Source of the DNA: Paraphysoderma sedebokerense
Taxonomy: Eukaryota; Blastocladiomycota; Physodermatomycetes; Physodermatales; Physodermataceae
NCBI GenBank assembly: GCA_025602915.1
Contig: JAHLJZ010000009.1
Location: 124,001-188,000 of the forward strand
DNA: 64,000 bases
Reading direction: 5' to 3'
Part shown: positions 36,201 to 47,943 of the stretch, piece after piece
Position numbering within the stretch: the stretch's first letter is position 1
Layout of the letters: each line of letters starts with the position of its first letter
Program-made: the position numbers and the translations under genes
The notes under the pieces: model-generated
Database searches by the model: none
What the model was told of the DNA's origin: nothing
Seen by the model: only the letters and a program-made list of their open reading frames with translations

Positions 36201-38692
36201 CAAGAAGTCCGAAAAGTCGACTGAAAAAGTTTGAAGGAGGAATGACATTGAAAAGATCAAATTCTATTTCCAGTGTCCATTACGGGAAAAGTTTACAAAT
36301 TGAAGAGGAGTCAGTTGAATTAAATCAGGAGAATATGAATGAGAATGGAAATGAAGCCGATCGACGTATCCCTCCAAATATGGGGCCTAACGAATCAAAC
36401 TTTATGTCTAGCCAATCTGATTCGGTAATTACTCCGGCAAGCGTTCATACTAATCAACAATTACATCCTCCAAGAGGAGCGTCTAACTTCGAACAGCATC
36501 CATCGAGGCAAATTGAATCCGTCAATCTCTCTCCTGGTCAAACCAATGCATTCGATACGAGGTCAAGCAACTCAGGAAATCGAAATTCGACTGACTCCCG
36601 ACCTTACCCACTTATTTTACCGGGACATGTGCAGTCCAAACCCGAGTCTTCGATACACAATCCTCAACCACAAAGGCAAATCCAATCCCAGCTTCATGCG
36701 CAGAATAATCAGGAGATATCTGCAAATACAAGATTTTCGCATCCTCCTATTCTCCAGACTCACCATAATCGCAGCAGTTTCCCCTCCCATCACCAACAAG
36801 AGCATCTTTCACCACACACCCCTTCATCTGTAGATTCACAGCGTCCGCAATCGGTTCCACCACTAGGCATTCGTCAAGATACTAAGCCCCTCGAGACACA
36901 ACCTCAAACTCAGCAATCAACAGCTTCTGTGATCAACCTCTCTGACACTTCTGACCCCTCTGTTCCCCCGGTGTCCCAGTCCAAATCACCAAACAGTCGA
37001 CCATCAACGTTGGATCAGATCAACTTAAGCGTTCCCCCGCTACCAAGGGTAGACACGAACATACCGGCTTTATCCCTTATTTCTGATGACGCACCATTGC
37101 TAAGCCCAGAAGAACTTGATTCGTTGCTAGACCATAAATCTGCTGACACCCACAAATCAGAGAAGAGCCATAATATCATCCCAACACCGACTGCACCGGT
37201 TAAGCAGGACATGGATGGTGATATCAAAGGCATTATTCCGAAAAGCGAAGGCAGAAAATCACCTGAAACTGAGAGTAACAAGCAAGAAAAGCGATCTTCC
37301 CACGGTATGTTCAAACGTATGCTAAGTCGAAGCAGTGCCGAAGACGTGAAACTCGGTGAAGACAAGCCCGAAGCCGTCAAGGGCGAAAGCCATGCGTCTT
37401 TCAACGATGCAAGCATCATCGATCTTCCGAAACCCGTTGATTTGAAGAGAAAGAAGAGTAAGAAAAGGAAGTTGCAACCGGTGCGTGCTGTAATTTGATT
37501 GACAATACGATATCTCTACTAACGATATAGTATTTTTCAGCCTCTTCCGCCAAAGGAATTGAATCGATATCCAACTCCGATTGAGCCAAAACGTATAGGG
37601 CCGCACCTAACACCTCCGCAATCCCCTTTTCCTAATCGAATATCTCTTCCCTCCCCTTCCTTTAGCGAGAAAGAACTACCAGTTCCTTCGCAGCTTCCCA
37701 ATTTACCGGATCTTTCTCCGCTAAAGATTCCGTTAACGCCCGTTTCACCCGCTATATCAACATCGAAGTCAGCTCCCAGTCTTTCGCGAACTCCTTCGAT
37801 GGCCTCTTTGATACCGACTCTTTCTAGATCCATGAAATCTGCAAAATTACTTCAAAATGATGACACAAATTCTTCCATCTCAGATTCCTCCGATCCTTCC
37901 AGCCCGGTTTCTGATCCAGCAAAACGGCAAAAGTCAATAGAAACGTTAAACACGGCGTTACAATTTTATAGAAACGGATCTGGGGACTTCTCAGCTGCTT
38001 ATGCCCTATTCCAAAAGGCTGCCAAACAAGGAAACTCATTCGCATATTTTTACATGGGCGAATGCCATTACCACGGATCCAAAGTCTCAAATTTCAAACA
38101 AGACTTCACTAAAGCCTTTGAATTCTACTCAAAAGCCGTTGCTGGTGCATCCGAATCATCTTTAACTCCACCTCCAGTTTCACCTCATGAAGTTCCGGAA
38201 AGTTGTTACCTCGGTTACATCGGCTTGGCGGACTGCCATTTCTTCGGTTTCGCGCCTGATACCGATCGTGATCCTACAAAAGCATACTCGTACTATAATA
38301 TGGTTCTTTCAATTGTGACAAACCACCAACAAAAATACAGCCATGTTTCGCCATTGCCTCAAGGACTCACTCCCAAACTATTAAGCAGAGTGTATGCCGG
38401 TGTTGCAGATATTTTCTATGATCAATCGGAATACGTTAATGCAGTCTATATGTATCAAAAGGCCATACAGTTAGATCCTGGATGTAAGCGAGCCATGACA
38501 CGATTAGCTGTTTGTATGTTTCTAGGTGTAGGTGGCGTTCAGAAGGATGTGGATGAAGGGAGAAAACTATTACGAAAAGTGCGCGGGGTGAAACGAGAAG
38601 TCGAGGCATGGATTTTATACTATAAAGAGATTGGTGATGAGGTAATGGTAAATAAGTATAAAGAAGAGAGCAAACGCTTTGTCGACTACTAG
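33267..38692 (+). CDS. MLKL-like helical-bundle / pseudokinase / Sel1-repeat protein
   Basis: Five exons (33267-34122, 34194-34311, 34372-35409, 35473-37480, 37541-38692) join without breaking frame into 1723 residues. Residues 1-285 are helical with a hydrophobic patch (CIRCVPFVASFVYLL) and long amphipathic helices (MLRQTLSDIERDIQTQLQF). Residues about 326-455 form a second coiled-coil segment. Residues about 478-745 have a kinase fold, but catalytic motifs are lost: YQSVEMAPL lacks the VAIK lysine, AHLGLSS stands for HRDLKxxN, KIGGLW for DFG, and NVYSLGVILYEL replaces the usual DVWSLG. Residues about 750-1470 are low-complexity, rich in Ser, Pro, Gln and His. Residues about 1476-1715 hold Sel1/TPR repeats (AYALFQKAAKQGNSFAYFYM; AVYMYQKAIQLDPGCKRAM). 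Kinase plus Sel1 proteins are common in some early fungi. The pseudokinase behind a helical bundle recalls MLKL. Function is not established. Confidence 0.75.
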
Positions 38693-38841
38693 ATAGGTCG
38701 GGCAAAAAAATTGTTATAATAGAGGCGACGCTTTACATGTAGTAGTTCTAAATATCATTATCAATTTGGTTTTATGTACTATGATCTAGTATCAATCGAA
38801 TGTATCATTACATCTGTTACAGATTAGACATTTTCCAAAGT

Positions 38842-40546
38842 TTACTCTGACGTAACAATTTGGGAAGGACCTTTTGTCCTTTTGACAGTTGAACTCGGGC
38901 ATGTATTTGAGATTGGACAACCTTCGCATTTGGGCTTGACGGGCAGACAAACTGTTTGCCCAAATCCAACAAGCATAGGATTAATTTCTGTCCAGAGATG
39001 TTTGGGAAGCCAGGATTCCAAAGCCTACGTTACGTGGAAAGCAATATTAAAACCTGTTAAAATAAACAACTGATATAGGATTCTGAGAATGTTTATACCT
39101 TCCGAGTCTCCTCTGGCTCTTTCGTTTTCACCCATTTCAAACGATTAGAAATTCGATGGACATGAACGTCGACTCCGATACCCTCGTTTCTTGAATTGCA
39201 AAGAGTCATAAAAGTAGACAAATGTGTTAGAAGTGAGAAGTTGAGCGATATCAAATGATTTTCATTCCATCGACGCAAGACCACAAAGCAAAAATCAAGC
39301 ATACTTGAACCAAGCACATTGAAGGGCCAAATATGCCATCTTTGGACCAACACCAGGCTAAGTACAATGTAGTAATTGAAGAATAAATGTCAGAATGTCG
39401 GTCGTGCAGAACACAGAGCGATCACATAGTTTACCAATGCCGTTAATCCTTCAATGGTATCCGGTATATCTCCATTATACTGTGCCTTCAGTATTTCACA
39501 AGTCTGTTTGATGTACCTATAGGAGAGGCAATATTTAATTAAGGGTATACTCACTCTATTGAGGGCACACGGATGGATAGTCATACTGTGTTTTTCGTTT
39601 GTGGAATCCAACTTTACATATACATTCATTCAGTTCTTCATCAGACCAGGAGATAACGTTATCTACCGTTAATCCCTTTGCTTGCAAGTTCTTCATCGCG
39701 ACAGCATTTACAGTGTCCTTAGTTTGAGAAGACAACATGAGCGAAACAAGAGTTTGAAATCGAAAGGTCTAAATGGCGATTGAGTACCGATTGCAATGCT
39801 GGAAAGTGAAAAGCGGCCGTACCTTCTCGTCTCCTTCTTCAGCCAGACGTTCGCATCCTGTTTAATAAATTCATGATGATTTTGTCAAATGATTATAACG
39901 GATTCTGCAGCACAAGATGGAAATTACCCATAGTATCGACTGGCGCCTGAACAGTTTTACGGAATTCTTTGATTTTGGTAAATTGTTCTTCCCATATTCT
40001 TGGAGGCGGGGGATACGATTTGGGAGTCTTAGGTGTCCGGCTCTTCGTATTGCTCGTTTGCTTTTTAGACGAAAGAGCTTTGGTCGGAGTTAAGAGATGT
40101 CCTGGTTGTATAACATCTAAGGGTTCTTGTAGTTCGACCTTTAACTGGGGCGACTTGTTCAATCCTTGTATCGTTCGCAAGGAAGGCTTGTCAAAATAAT
40201 GCGACTTGGCCGAAATTTCCTCTTCTGATTTGATTTTGTCAATTGTTAGCGACGATTTTTTCACGGCTGATCGAGTTCTGTATGGGCTTTCCAATTTTAT
40301 ACTGATCGCTGGGCTTTGCAACGGATCCTTTGTCCCTGTACTGAATTCATACGACACATCAATTCGTCGACGTTTGGCAGCACGGCTAGAGGCTGGAGTA
40401 AGCATTAGATTACGAAAGATATACGTAGAACTGATTCTTGACAAGCAGAGGGAGTGTTCAATTTCCGTGTGGATGAGTTGCACTGTCCGATGATCCAACG
40501 TGCCGAATATGAATTTTGAGGTTCCACAATTGAAATGATGAGCCAT
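38842..40546 (-). CDS. NTH1: Endonuclease III-type DNA glycosylase/AP lyase
   Basis: A base-excision repair enzyme that removes oxidised pyrimidines and cleaves AP sites. The HhH-GPD core is complete: [19 protein letters not shown], the helix-hairpin-helix [10 protein letters not shown] whose lysine is the catalytic residue, and [13 protein letters not shown] whose aspartate is the second catalytic residue. A [4Fe-4S] cluster loop follows ([18 protein letters not shown]-x6-C-x2-C-x5-C). The N-terminal 200 or so residues are basic and low-complexity and carry AAKRRRID, a likely nuclear signal. Two in-frame starts exist: the ATG at 40546, which adds about 47 residues, and one at 40405 ([14 protein letters not shown]). 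The longer form could serve mitochondria, as known for other Nth homologues, but its leader is not a clear targeting peptide. About seven exons. Confidence 0.88.
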
Positions 40547-40882
40547 CACATCGTTTTCGAATTATAAGATTGCAATAATCGATAACGCCTTTAAATTCTC
40601 AAAATCATCGGTTGCCAGCTATATTTCGGTTGAAAACTAGAGGTAGGCCTAACCGTCTTCTCCCATAATCTCTTTTTCCTTGGGCCCCGAATTATTAATC
40701 TTCGTTAACTTTAAGAATCTGCTCTCCATAAATCCAATGCGAAATCCGACGATATCACTAAAACACTTATATCTTTATTAGGTGAAAGGAGCGCACCCAC
40801 TCAAGATCCATTATTTCCGACAAAATTTCTGGCGAACCTACTTTTTTGCCCACAATCAGAACGACCGCATTTCGGGTTTAAA
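40547..40882. promoter_or_regulatory. divergent promoter region, NTH1 / phosphodiesterase
   Basis: 336 bases between divergent start codons. No repeat or coding sequence was seen and no specific site was recognised. Confidence 0.3.
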
Positions 40883-42744
40883 ATGAAATTGCACCGGCAG
40901 GATACAGATGCTCCTTATACTATTCTTGATATCAGCGACACATTAGATCCTCCCCAAGAATTGAGGCCACCGTCACCTCAGAAGACTGTGGCAGGGGCAG
41001 CCTTCCCGACCGAGTCACATATTCGCCAACAGTCCTATAACCCAGAAATACAACAATATCGGATACGAAAATACATCGCACTCTTCATAGGCATTATTGC
41101 TGTTGTGGGAGCCGTCAACCTCGTCATATTCCTATTCATACAACCATCTGGTTTCGATATCAAAAACCCAGTTCTCCTCATCAGCTTGGATGGATGTAGG
41201 GCGGAGTACTTGAGCAGAGGCCTGACACCGACTTTAAAGCGATTGGGTTTGTTTGACATATTTGATTCTTCTCTATCACTTCTTGTGATTCAATATGTAC
41301 ACCGATTTAAGAGAACTCACGATATATTTGTACGCGTTTCCAATTCCAGCTGACGAAGGCATCCGATCTGAAGCAATGATTCCCTCATTTCCCGTACGTT
41401 CTCCATATTCATCTGCTTTTCAACGAATAACATTAATGCTTTATCGATTACAGACCGTGACGTTTCCAAACCATTATACTATCGTCACGGGGTTATATCC
41501 AGAATCGCACGGGATCATATCCAATGTCTTCTACGATCCTATTTTGAACGACACGTTTCTATATACTTCGCCCATAAGCAACGGAAAATCCCAGTTTTGG
41601 GGTGGGGAACCAATATGGGTGACAGCAATAAAGAATGGTCTGAGAGCGAGCACTGGTATGTAGGTTGCTGATTGAAAGTTTCACTCATTTAAAAGTATCT
41701 GACAATGTACATGTCTACAATCAATCAGCCAGCTGGCCTGGTAGTGAAGCCGAAATACAGGGAATCCGTCCGACTCATTGGACTGTTTATAACAACTCAT
41801 TGACGGTAGATGAACGGATTGATATCGCTTTGAATTGGCTTCAATTACCCGCACAGGAAGCTCCTCAATTCGTGTCATTGTATATCCCTAATATTGATAA
41901 TGCTGGCCACAAATTTGGGTCAAATTCGAAGGAGGTATCATAGAATATACTGATTTTTACTGGATCAAAATTATGCACTAACTTTCTGAATGAAGGTCAA
42001 CGCCACACTTCAGCTAGTTGACCAATCCCTGTCTAGGATGCTGGACATTCTTGAATCAAGGAAAATTAGAAAGACGATAAATATTGTCATAGTTTCTGAT
42101 CATGGGATGACTGACACTAGCCCCAACAAACTCATCTATTTGGACGACTTCACTGACCCCAAAAAACTGATTATTCGTGATGCCTGGCCAATTCTGATGA
42201 TCGATACGGTCAATTCGACAGGTAATTCTTTACTTCTCTTTGGACGTCCGTGATAGGCTGACATAACCATTATAAAAATTGATTGACAGATCTAGCGACA
42301 GTTTATAATGATCTCAAAGTTGCGTCGCAAGGGCTTAATTTTTCGGTATATCTTAAAGAGGAAGTCCCAGTCGAACATCATTTTTCATCACATTATCGAA
42401 TCCCACAAATCATCGCTATCCCAGCTCTGGTAGCGCAACTCTATTAACCCATACAATATACATTCTCTATCTAACTAACCGCGTCTTAGGGCTACCACTT
42501 CACTACTCGTACCGCAAAGACCACTTTCGCTAAGGGGCAACATGGATATAGCAATAAGTATCATGATATGGATGCAATTTTTGTTGGGGCCGGACCAGCC
42601 TTCAAGAATATTAAGGGAATGGAAGTTAAACCGTTTGAGAATGTTGAGGTTTACAGGATATTGTGTAAATTATTGAATATTCCTCCGGCTGTGAACAATG
42701 GAACTGGGAAGGCAGTAGAAGATTGGGTTGATCGCTTAGAATGA
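40883..42744 (+). CDS. Type II membrane nucleotide pyrophosphatase/phosphodiesterase
   Basis: An alkaline-phosphatase-superfamily ectoenzyme (NPP type) that hydrolyses nucleotide and related phosphodiesters. The N-terminal 60 residues are cytosolic. One membrane segment (YIALFIGIIAVVGAVNLVIF) then anchors a lumenal or extracellular domain. Metal and catalytic motifs are in order: LLISLDGCRAEYL (first Asp), VTFPNHYTIVTGLYPESHG with the nucleophilic threonine, LYIPNIDNAGHKFG (Asp and His metal ligands), IVIVSDHGMTD (Asp-His), and FAKGQHGYSNKYHDMDAIFV (last His). The usual EEPDxxGH motif reads PNIDNAGH here. About seven exons, ending with EDWVDRLE. The protein is short compared with animal NPPs because it lacks the somatomedin and nuclease-like parts, as in yeast Npp1/2. 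Substrate is not defined. Confidence 0.85.
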
Positions 42745-43135
42745 TTAATTAAAATTAACTTTGTTTAAACGTTGACAAATGTGGATTCTCGAAATTTTTT
42801 ATCTGTCGCGATTCTTTTCTGCCACCGCTGTCTTATTGTTCGATGTCGAATGGTTACGTGCGACTATCAAACGCAGTTGAACAAAGATAGGAGTACTTCA
42901 ACCGTCAAAAGGATCAATAACAACATCTCTTTGGAGGGGATGTCACTAGGCTTTCCTAAATTATCACATTTATTGCAATCAACATTTTGTTCCGGGTGTA
43001 ATATACAGAAAACAATCAAATTCAAAATGAAAATGTGTAACGAAAATTATAATTGTAACAATTGCGGTTAGCCCATGTTGGAATAACTACAATACAAGCT
43101 ATTAATATTTCAATTTTTATAAATCAACCAAACGT
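42745..43135. other. intergenic, convergent 3' regions
   Basis: Between the phosphodiesterase and Rua1-like genes, which converge. AT-rich, with no recognised coding or RNA feature. Confidence 0.5.
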
Positions 43136-46100
43136 TCAACTACTGTACTCGTAGTTGTGCCCATATCCGGAAGACGATGATACACTGGAACTCCTTTCCC
43201 GCGAATAATTCCCACCAGGGAGATGACCGTTACCCATCATATTGGATCCGTAGTAATCGTAGTGATGTCCACCATAAACAGCATTTGAGTACATTGGAGC
43301 CGACGATGAAGGAATAGAAGATCTGGGCTGGGAAAGTTGAGAATTGAATGATTGTGATATAGGGTACGATGGCATAGGTCTGCTGAATTGAGGTTGCTGG
43401 TTCACTTGGGGAGTAGGGTAGGAAGATATTGGGTATCTTTGATCGGAAATGCTTGATCTGTGTGACGCAGATGAATTTTCGGCATTGCTGTACCGACGAT
43501 GAGGATAGTTTGACGCGTCGAACTGATAATCGTTATCTTGTGGTTGCTGTTGAGAGCGAGTGGAATATGGATCAAGTGTCGAAAATTCCATTAGGTTTTG
43601 CATTGATGTTTGTGATTGTGAACGGGGACGGGTCGTTGAAAACTGATAGTTCTGGAAAACTGGTCTCGGTTCTTGAAATTGTTTGAGACCCGGGAGGGAG
43701 AATGAATGAGATCGCTGGCCCAACTGGCGTGGAGTCGGACCGTATGGGTATGACGAATTCTCCAAAGAGGTAGATCCTTGAACTGGGCGTCCCATATTAG
43801 GGTCTGTCGAAAATACAGTAACAGTATTCGGGTCCAAAGACGTCGGAGGTTGGCTGGTACTGCGACCGCGATATTCGTATGATATGGGATGAGTGTTTTG
43901 AGATGATGATGGAATAGATGATGAAGAGACGCCAACTGAAGTCAGGAAAGAAGGAAAAGAGGATTCCGCCTTCGGGGGAATTGTCGGCGGCAGGGAGCGA
44001 GTTTCGAAACGGGAGATTTCAGAGATTCCTGGCAATGTGCCGCTTGAGGAACGTCTGCCTGCCGCAACATCAGTATCAAGCTCTGTAGCGTTGTGTTCTG
44101 ACGCAGCGCTGGCTTTACCCTGGATATCTGCAGTGGCATTCTGTGATTCTGGTTCATCCTTCTTTCGAAGCCTTTTAGAAACCCTCTTCTCATTTTCCTT
44201 TGAGTCCGCAACAGATGGTTTCCGTCGTTTCCGTTTTGGCCCGCTCTTCGTCACATTGTCTTTCGGAACGCTAGTTATATCCGTTTCATCTAAATTTCTG
44301 TTAAGTTCCGACGGCTTAGGTTCATCGACGTCGGCTTTCCGTGGTTGATCGTTTGAAATCGGACTGACAGGACCGATATCTTCAGCTCCCAAAAGATTCT
44401 TGATGTCCGACTTTCGCCGTTCCTGTCCACTTTTTCTTTCATTCCCTACGTTCTCCGCTTTCTCATTGCTCTCGTTCTTCTTGCTTTTCGAATCTGCAGC
44501 GACATCCTGCCTTTCTTCGTTAATGTTCGATGAATTAGCCGCATTGGCGACACTCTTATTACTAGCATTACTCCTATTCCTCACCCTCTTCTTAGTTCTG
44601 GAAGGCTTCTCGTTATCAGCCGCGGAAAGATTCGACGACAAAGACTGTAACTCTTTCTGTTGTTCCTCCACTTTGACTGGCTCTAAATCGTTTAGGGCCG
44701 AGTCCACCTGTGTGACATCAGATGAATCTTCCTGGGCTTCGACTTTTACCACAGAAGGACGCTTTTGCTTTCGTGAAGGAGTAGATCTATTTCTAAGTCT
44801 TTTAGCGGCTTCGCATGCTGATAAAAGTTTCAACGCATCAGATGCGGACGCAAATTTTAGGATCGGGGATGTAGGTCCGCGAAATTCCGTGGGTGAAGGG
44901 AGAGCTTGGTTGAAATTTTCAACGGATGGAGAGTTTCTTGGACTGTCTTTAGTCGATAAGTCTAATGATTTAAGAGCTTTAGACCGGGTGGCGTTGACGG
45001 GGGTATTTTTTTTCTGCGAGTCATCAATCTTCTTTCTATGACAAGCCTGTGCATGTTTATACCAGTAAATCTCTTCAACGTTGACAGGAACAAGTTTTGG
45101 TGAATCCAGTGCGATCCATTCAAGGCAATTATGACATTGCCCTTCTTTTCGACCGTCCATAAACATTCTGTATCCAATTGGGGGTTCGAAGGGTCTTCCG
45201 GTGATGGGGCTGATGCCGTGAGTATGAATCATATGATACCTAAACAAAAGGAGAGGTTCCAGGATTAGGCGAAAAGGCTGGCTTAACGGTTAACATGATG
45301 CGAATCTTACCAGTATGCTGAAACCTTCAACCTCAACCAAGTCTCAGACCGCTCAGTATTGGCCTTTCTAACATATCCCAAACCTTTAACTAAATCCATT
45401 TCCGGACCCTCTAACAAGGGGGGAATGTCGTCCGACTCTTCCGACTCGGCAAAACATATCGGGCATAAACCTTGTCTCGTAAAGCCCATCCCGCGCACCC
45501 ATCTCGGGGTATAGAGATCCTCTTCGTGCCTTGGTTCATTATAAGATGTTTTCATGGGTGATTTTTTCGGTGCTTGTGTGGCGTCGATAGTCATTTTCAA
45601 AAGTCTATGATTGGTAAAAACGAAAGTTGCAAATCTATCGAAAACTTGTCCGGGACCAGGTTCAGAGACTGTGTCACCGTCAGGGCTGTTCGGCAATGAA
45701 TTCTTCGTGGCAACGGTAGGACTGCTTGAAATGGGGCAGGGTTCAGGGAATGAAGATACGGTAGGAGATGATGTCACCAGCCGACGAGGCAATGGGATTT
45801 CAAATAGCGGGGACGACATGTCGTGAGATGATGATGCGGATGATGAGGAAGACACTGTAATGGTTGTCTTCGGGGAAGTATTTTCACTAGAGGGCGGTGC
45901 CACCTCGGCATTGACAGGGGCAGAATCTACGGTGTCAACAGGCGCCGCTAGAAAGTAGAGAAATCAGTAGCTGTTGATTATACTAAAATGTGTCATCCTA
46001 CATACCATTATCCGCTGAATCGTCTACAACCTTACGTGCAGCTAGTCTGGTTGACACTCTCACTGGTAACTCGTTCTTCAAATCATCGGTATCCCTGGCA

Positions 46101-47197
46101 TCTTCCACATTAGTGACCTTTGTACCTTTTGGTTTAATACTTTTATCAATTTCTACGTCAACCACACTTTCTTCGCCCAAGTCCTCATTTTCCGGGATAT
46201 CCAAATTTTCGATGTCTTCCTCCTCCGAATCAACATAATAGTCGGCAATTGCGTCCTTTAAGCTGTCAGGCAGTAGATCATGATATTCAAAAGCAAACTT
46301 AATAAGTGCCATTTTCAGTCCTTCATTCACGCATTGGTACTGACGCCCACAATGTTTGCATTCGCAAGAGTCGCAATGGCGATAAGGACTTTCCTCGACA
46401 TGCTCTTGAAAGAATCTTCCCGGCCGCCCACCGAAATTAGGTGAAAATGGATCAGCGAAATGGAAAGATTCTGGTAACGGTGGAATGGTATGTGAATCAT
46501 AACGACTGTATGGATTGAGTTGAGAAGGCCGCCCTTGGCAGGAAGCAGGTATTGTGGCTAGTGTTTGCGCTGCCAACTTTGATAGCGGGGAAGCATAACC
46601 AGACCGCCGATCGGACAAAAGAGTTGATCTAAAAGATTATTTAGAGAATCCCAATGGAAATATTGAAAAAAATATTAAAATTAAAAGTCTTTTCTTGGTG
46701 GCAGACCGGGCAGCCCGGATGGCGGACAACAGACGAATATGCTTACTGATCGGTCTTCATGTCGTGGACAGTGCGATATGCCAGTGTCCCAATATCGTCA
46801 GCAGTTATCCGTGAGTTTTTATAGTTATAATCTGCCTTCATCGGACCTATTCCGGTACCAGCAAATTTTCATCCGCACAGATGGCAGCATAATGAATGTT
46901 TTTAGGTTATTACGTTTGAAGCGGAGGGCGGAACATCACCGCCCATACAAGTTTTATTAAAAGAGTTCGAAAAGAATCAAAGATCCAAAAGAGCTTACCA
47001 TTCTTCTTATGATTATACTGGTTATGGCCTCCAAGCAATAAAAGTAAAGATTCAGGGGAATCCTCCTCATCCTGGCTGCGATCACTTGGTTCACGGGCCG
47101 AATTTACCACATCCTTGGCCAGGGCATGGGAGTGTTTTATCCTTGCGGATGGGCCGAGGGAGGGGGTGTCTGTGTCAGCGGATGCCGGAATGTCCAT
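43136..47197 (-). CDS. Rua1-type zinc-binding transcription regulator
   Basis: Five exons (47197-46999, 46831-46747, 46628-46006, 45947-45311, 45239-43136) sum to 3648 bases in frame, giving 1215 residues. The start is MDIPASADTDTPSLG. The 85-base exon 2 restores the frame into DQSTLLSDRRSGY and would be missed without it. A Cys-rich patch (HCDSCECKHCGRQYQC) sits in the N-terminal third. The conserved domain spans exons 4 and 5: YTPRWVRGMGFTRQGLCPIC, ETWLRLKVSAYWYHMIHTHG, ISPITGRPFEPPIGYRM, GQCHNCLEWIALDSP and WYKHAQACH. This is the Rua1 C-terminal family named after the Ustilago ustilagic-acid cluster regulator. The rest is a low-complexity Ser/Pro/Gln/Lys-rich tail. DNA binding and targets are inferred from the family only. 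Confidence 0.82.
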
Positions 47198-47943
47198 ATT
47201 TTTTCGAGTGTTGGATGGTGGATGAAGGGACAGAAAACAGCAGCGGCTAATATGAGCGTATATGCTCTGCTTTTGTTTTGGTTTGGGTGACGAAATGCCC
47301 GTTTGCCACTCTGCTGGAAGTTTGGAACCCACGGCCCGCCCGGCCCAGCGCCCGTCACACCGACGCAGATTGAGGCCCCCCATGGATTTATTATTCATTT
47401 CACAATATCAGTGCATAGCATTTATCTTCTCTCGACATTCCTACAATTGGTACACTATTCGCACAGTCCCCGTGCACTCTCTGAGGTGGAAGCCGCAAAG
47501 TGCTCATCATGTGTGTGTTATCAGCGATGAGCATTTGCTAGACCTCCAATCGCAATAAACCAATATCATTTTGTATGGAGGGTCTCTTGCAGGCTGAATA
47601 GATCGAATTATTTTATAATCACAAAGCATCTGCATGATCTGTGCTGTTATTACGGCGACCTGCTCAACTGCTGCCCAGTGACCGTGATTACGTCAGGCAC
47701 GATATGAATGAAGCCGGCTTGATCCCTTCCCACACTCCTTCATCAGACCAAATTGAGAATTTTTTTCTAGTTCTATCAGCAATTCTATATTGCCAAAAGC
47801 CCATTTCCACTCCAACTTATGCTCGAAATTTACGAGAACGCTGTCTAATTTCCGAATTCACATTGCCATGATGCGATAGAACAATATAATGTTTTGTCCA
47901 CGCGGTCACCTCTGCTGGCTGTTTCTGATCCTTCTTTAAGGTT
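47198..47943. other. intergenic between Rua1-like start and amylase end
   Basis: 746 bases holding the Rua1-like promoter and the amylase 3' end. Short open frames here (for example 47641-47871) lack an ATG start or coding character. A GC-rich patch at 47325-47385 (CCCGCCCGGCCCAGCGCCC type) stands out from the AT-rich surroundings and may belong to the leader or promoter. Confidence 0.45.

Noticed and set aside
44400-45041. Plus-strand frame of 213 codons
   Set aside because: It lies antisense to the long low-complexity exon of the Rua1-like gene and is a shadow of its composition.
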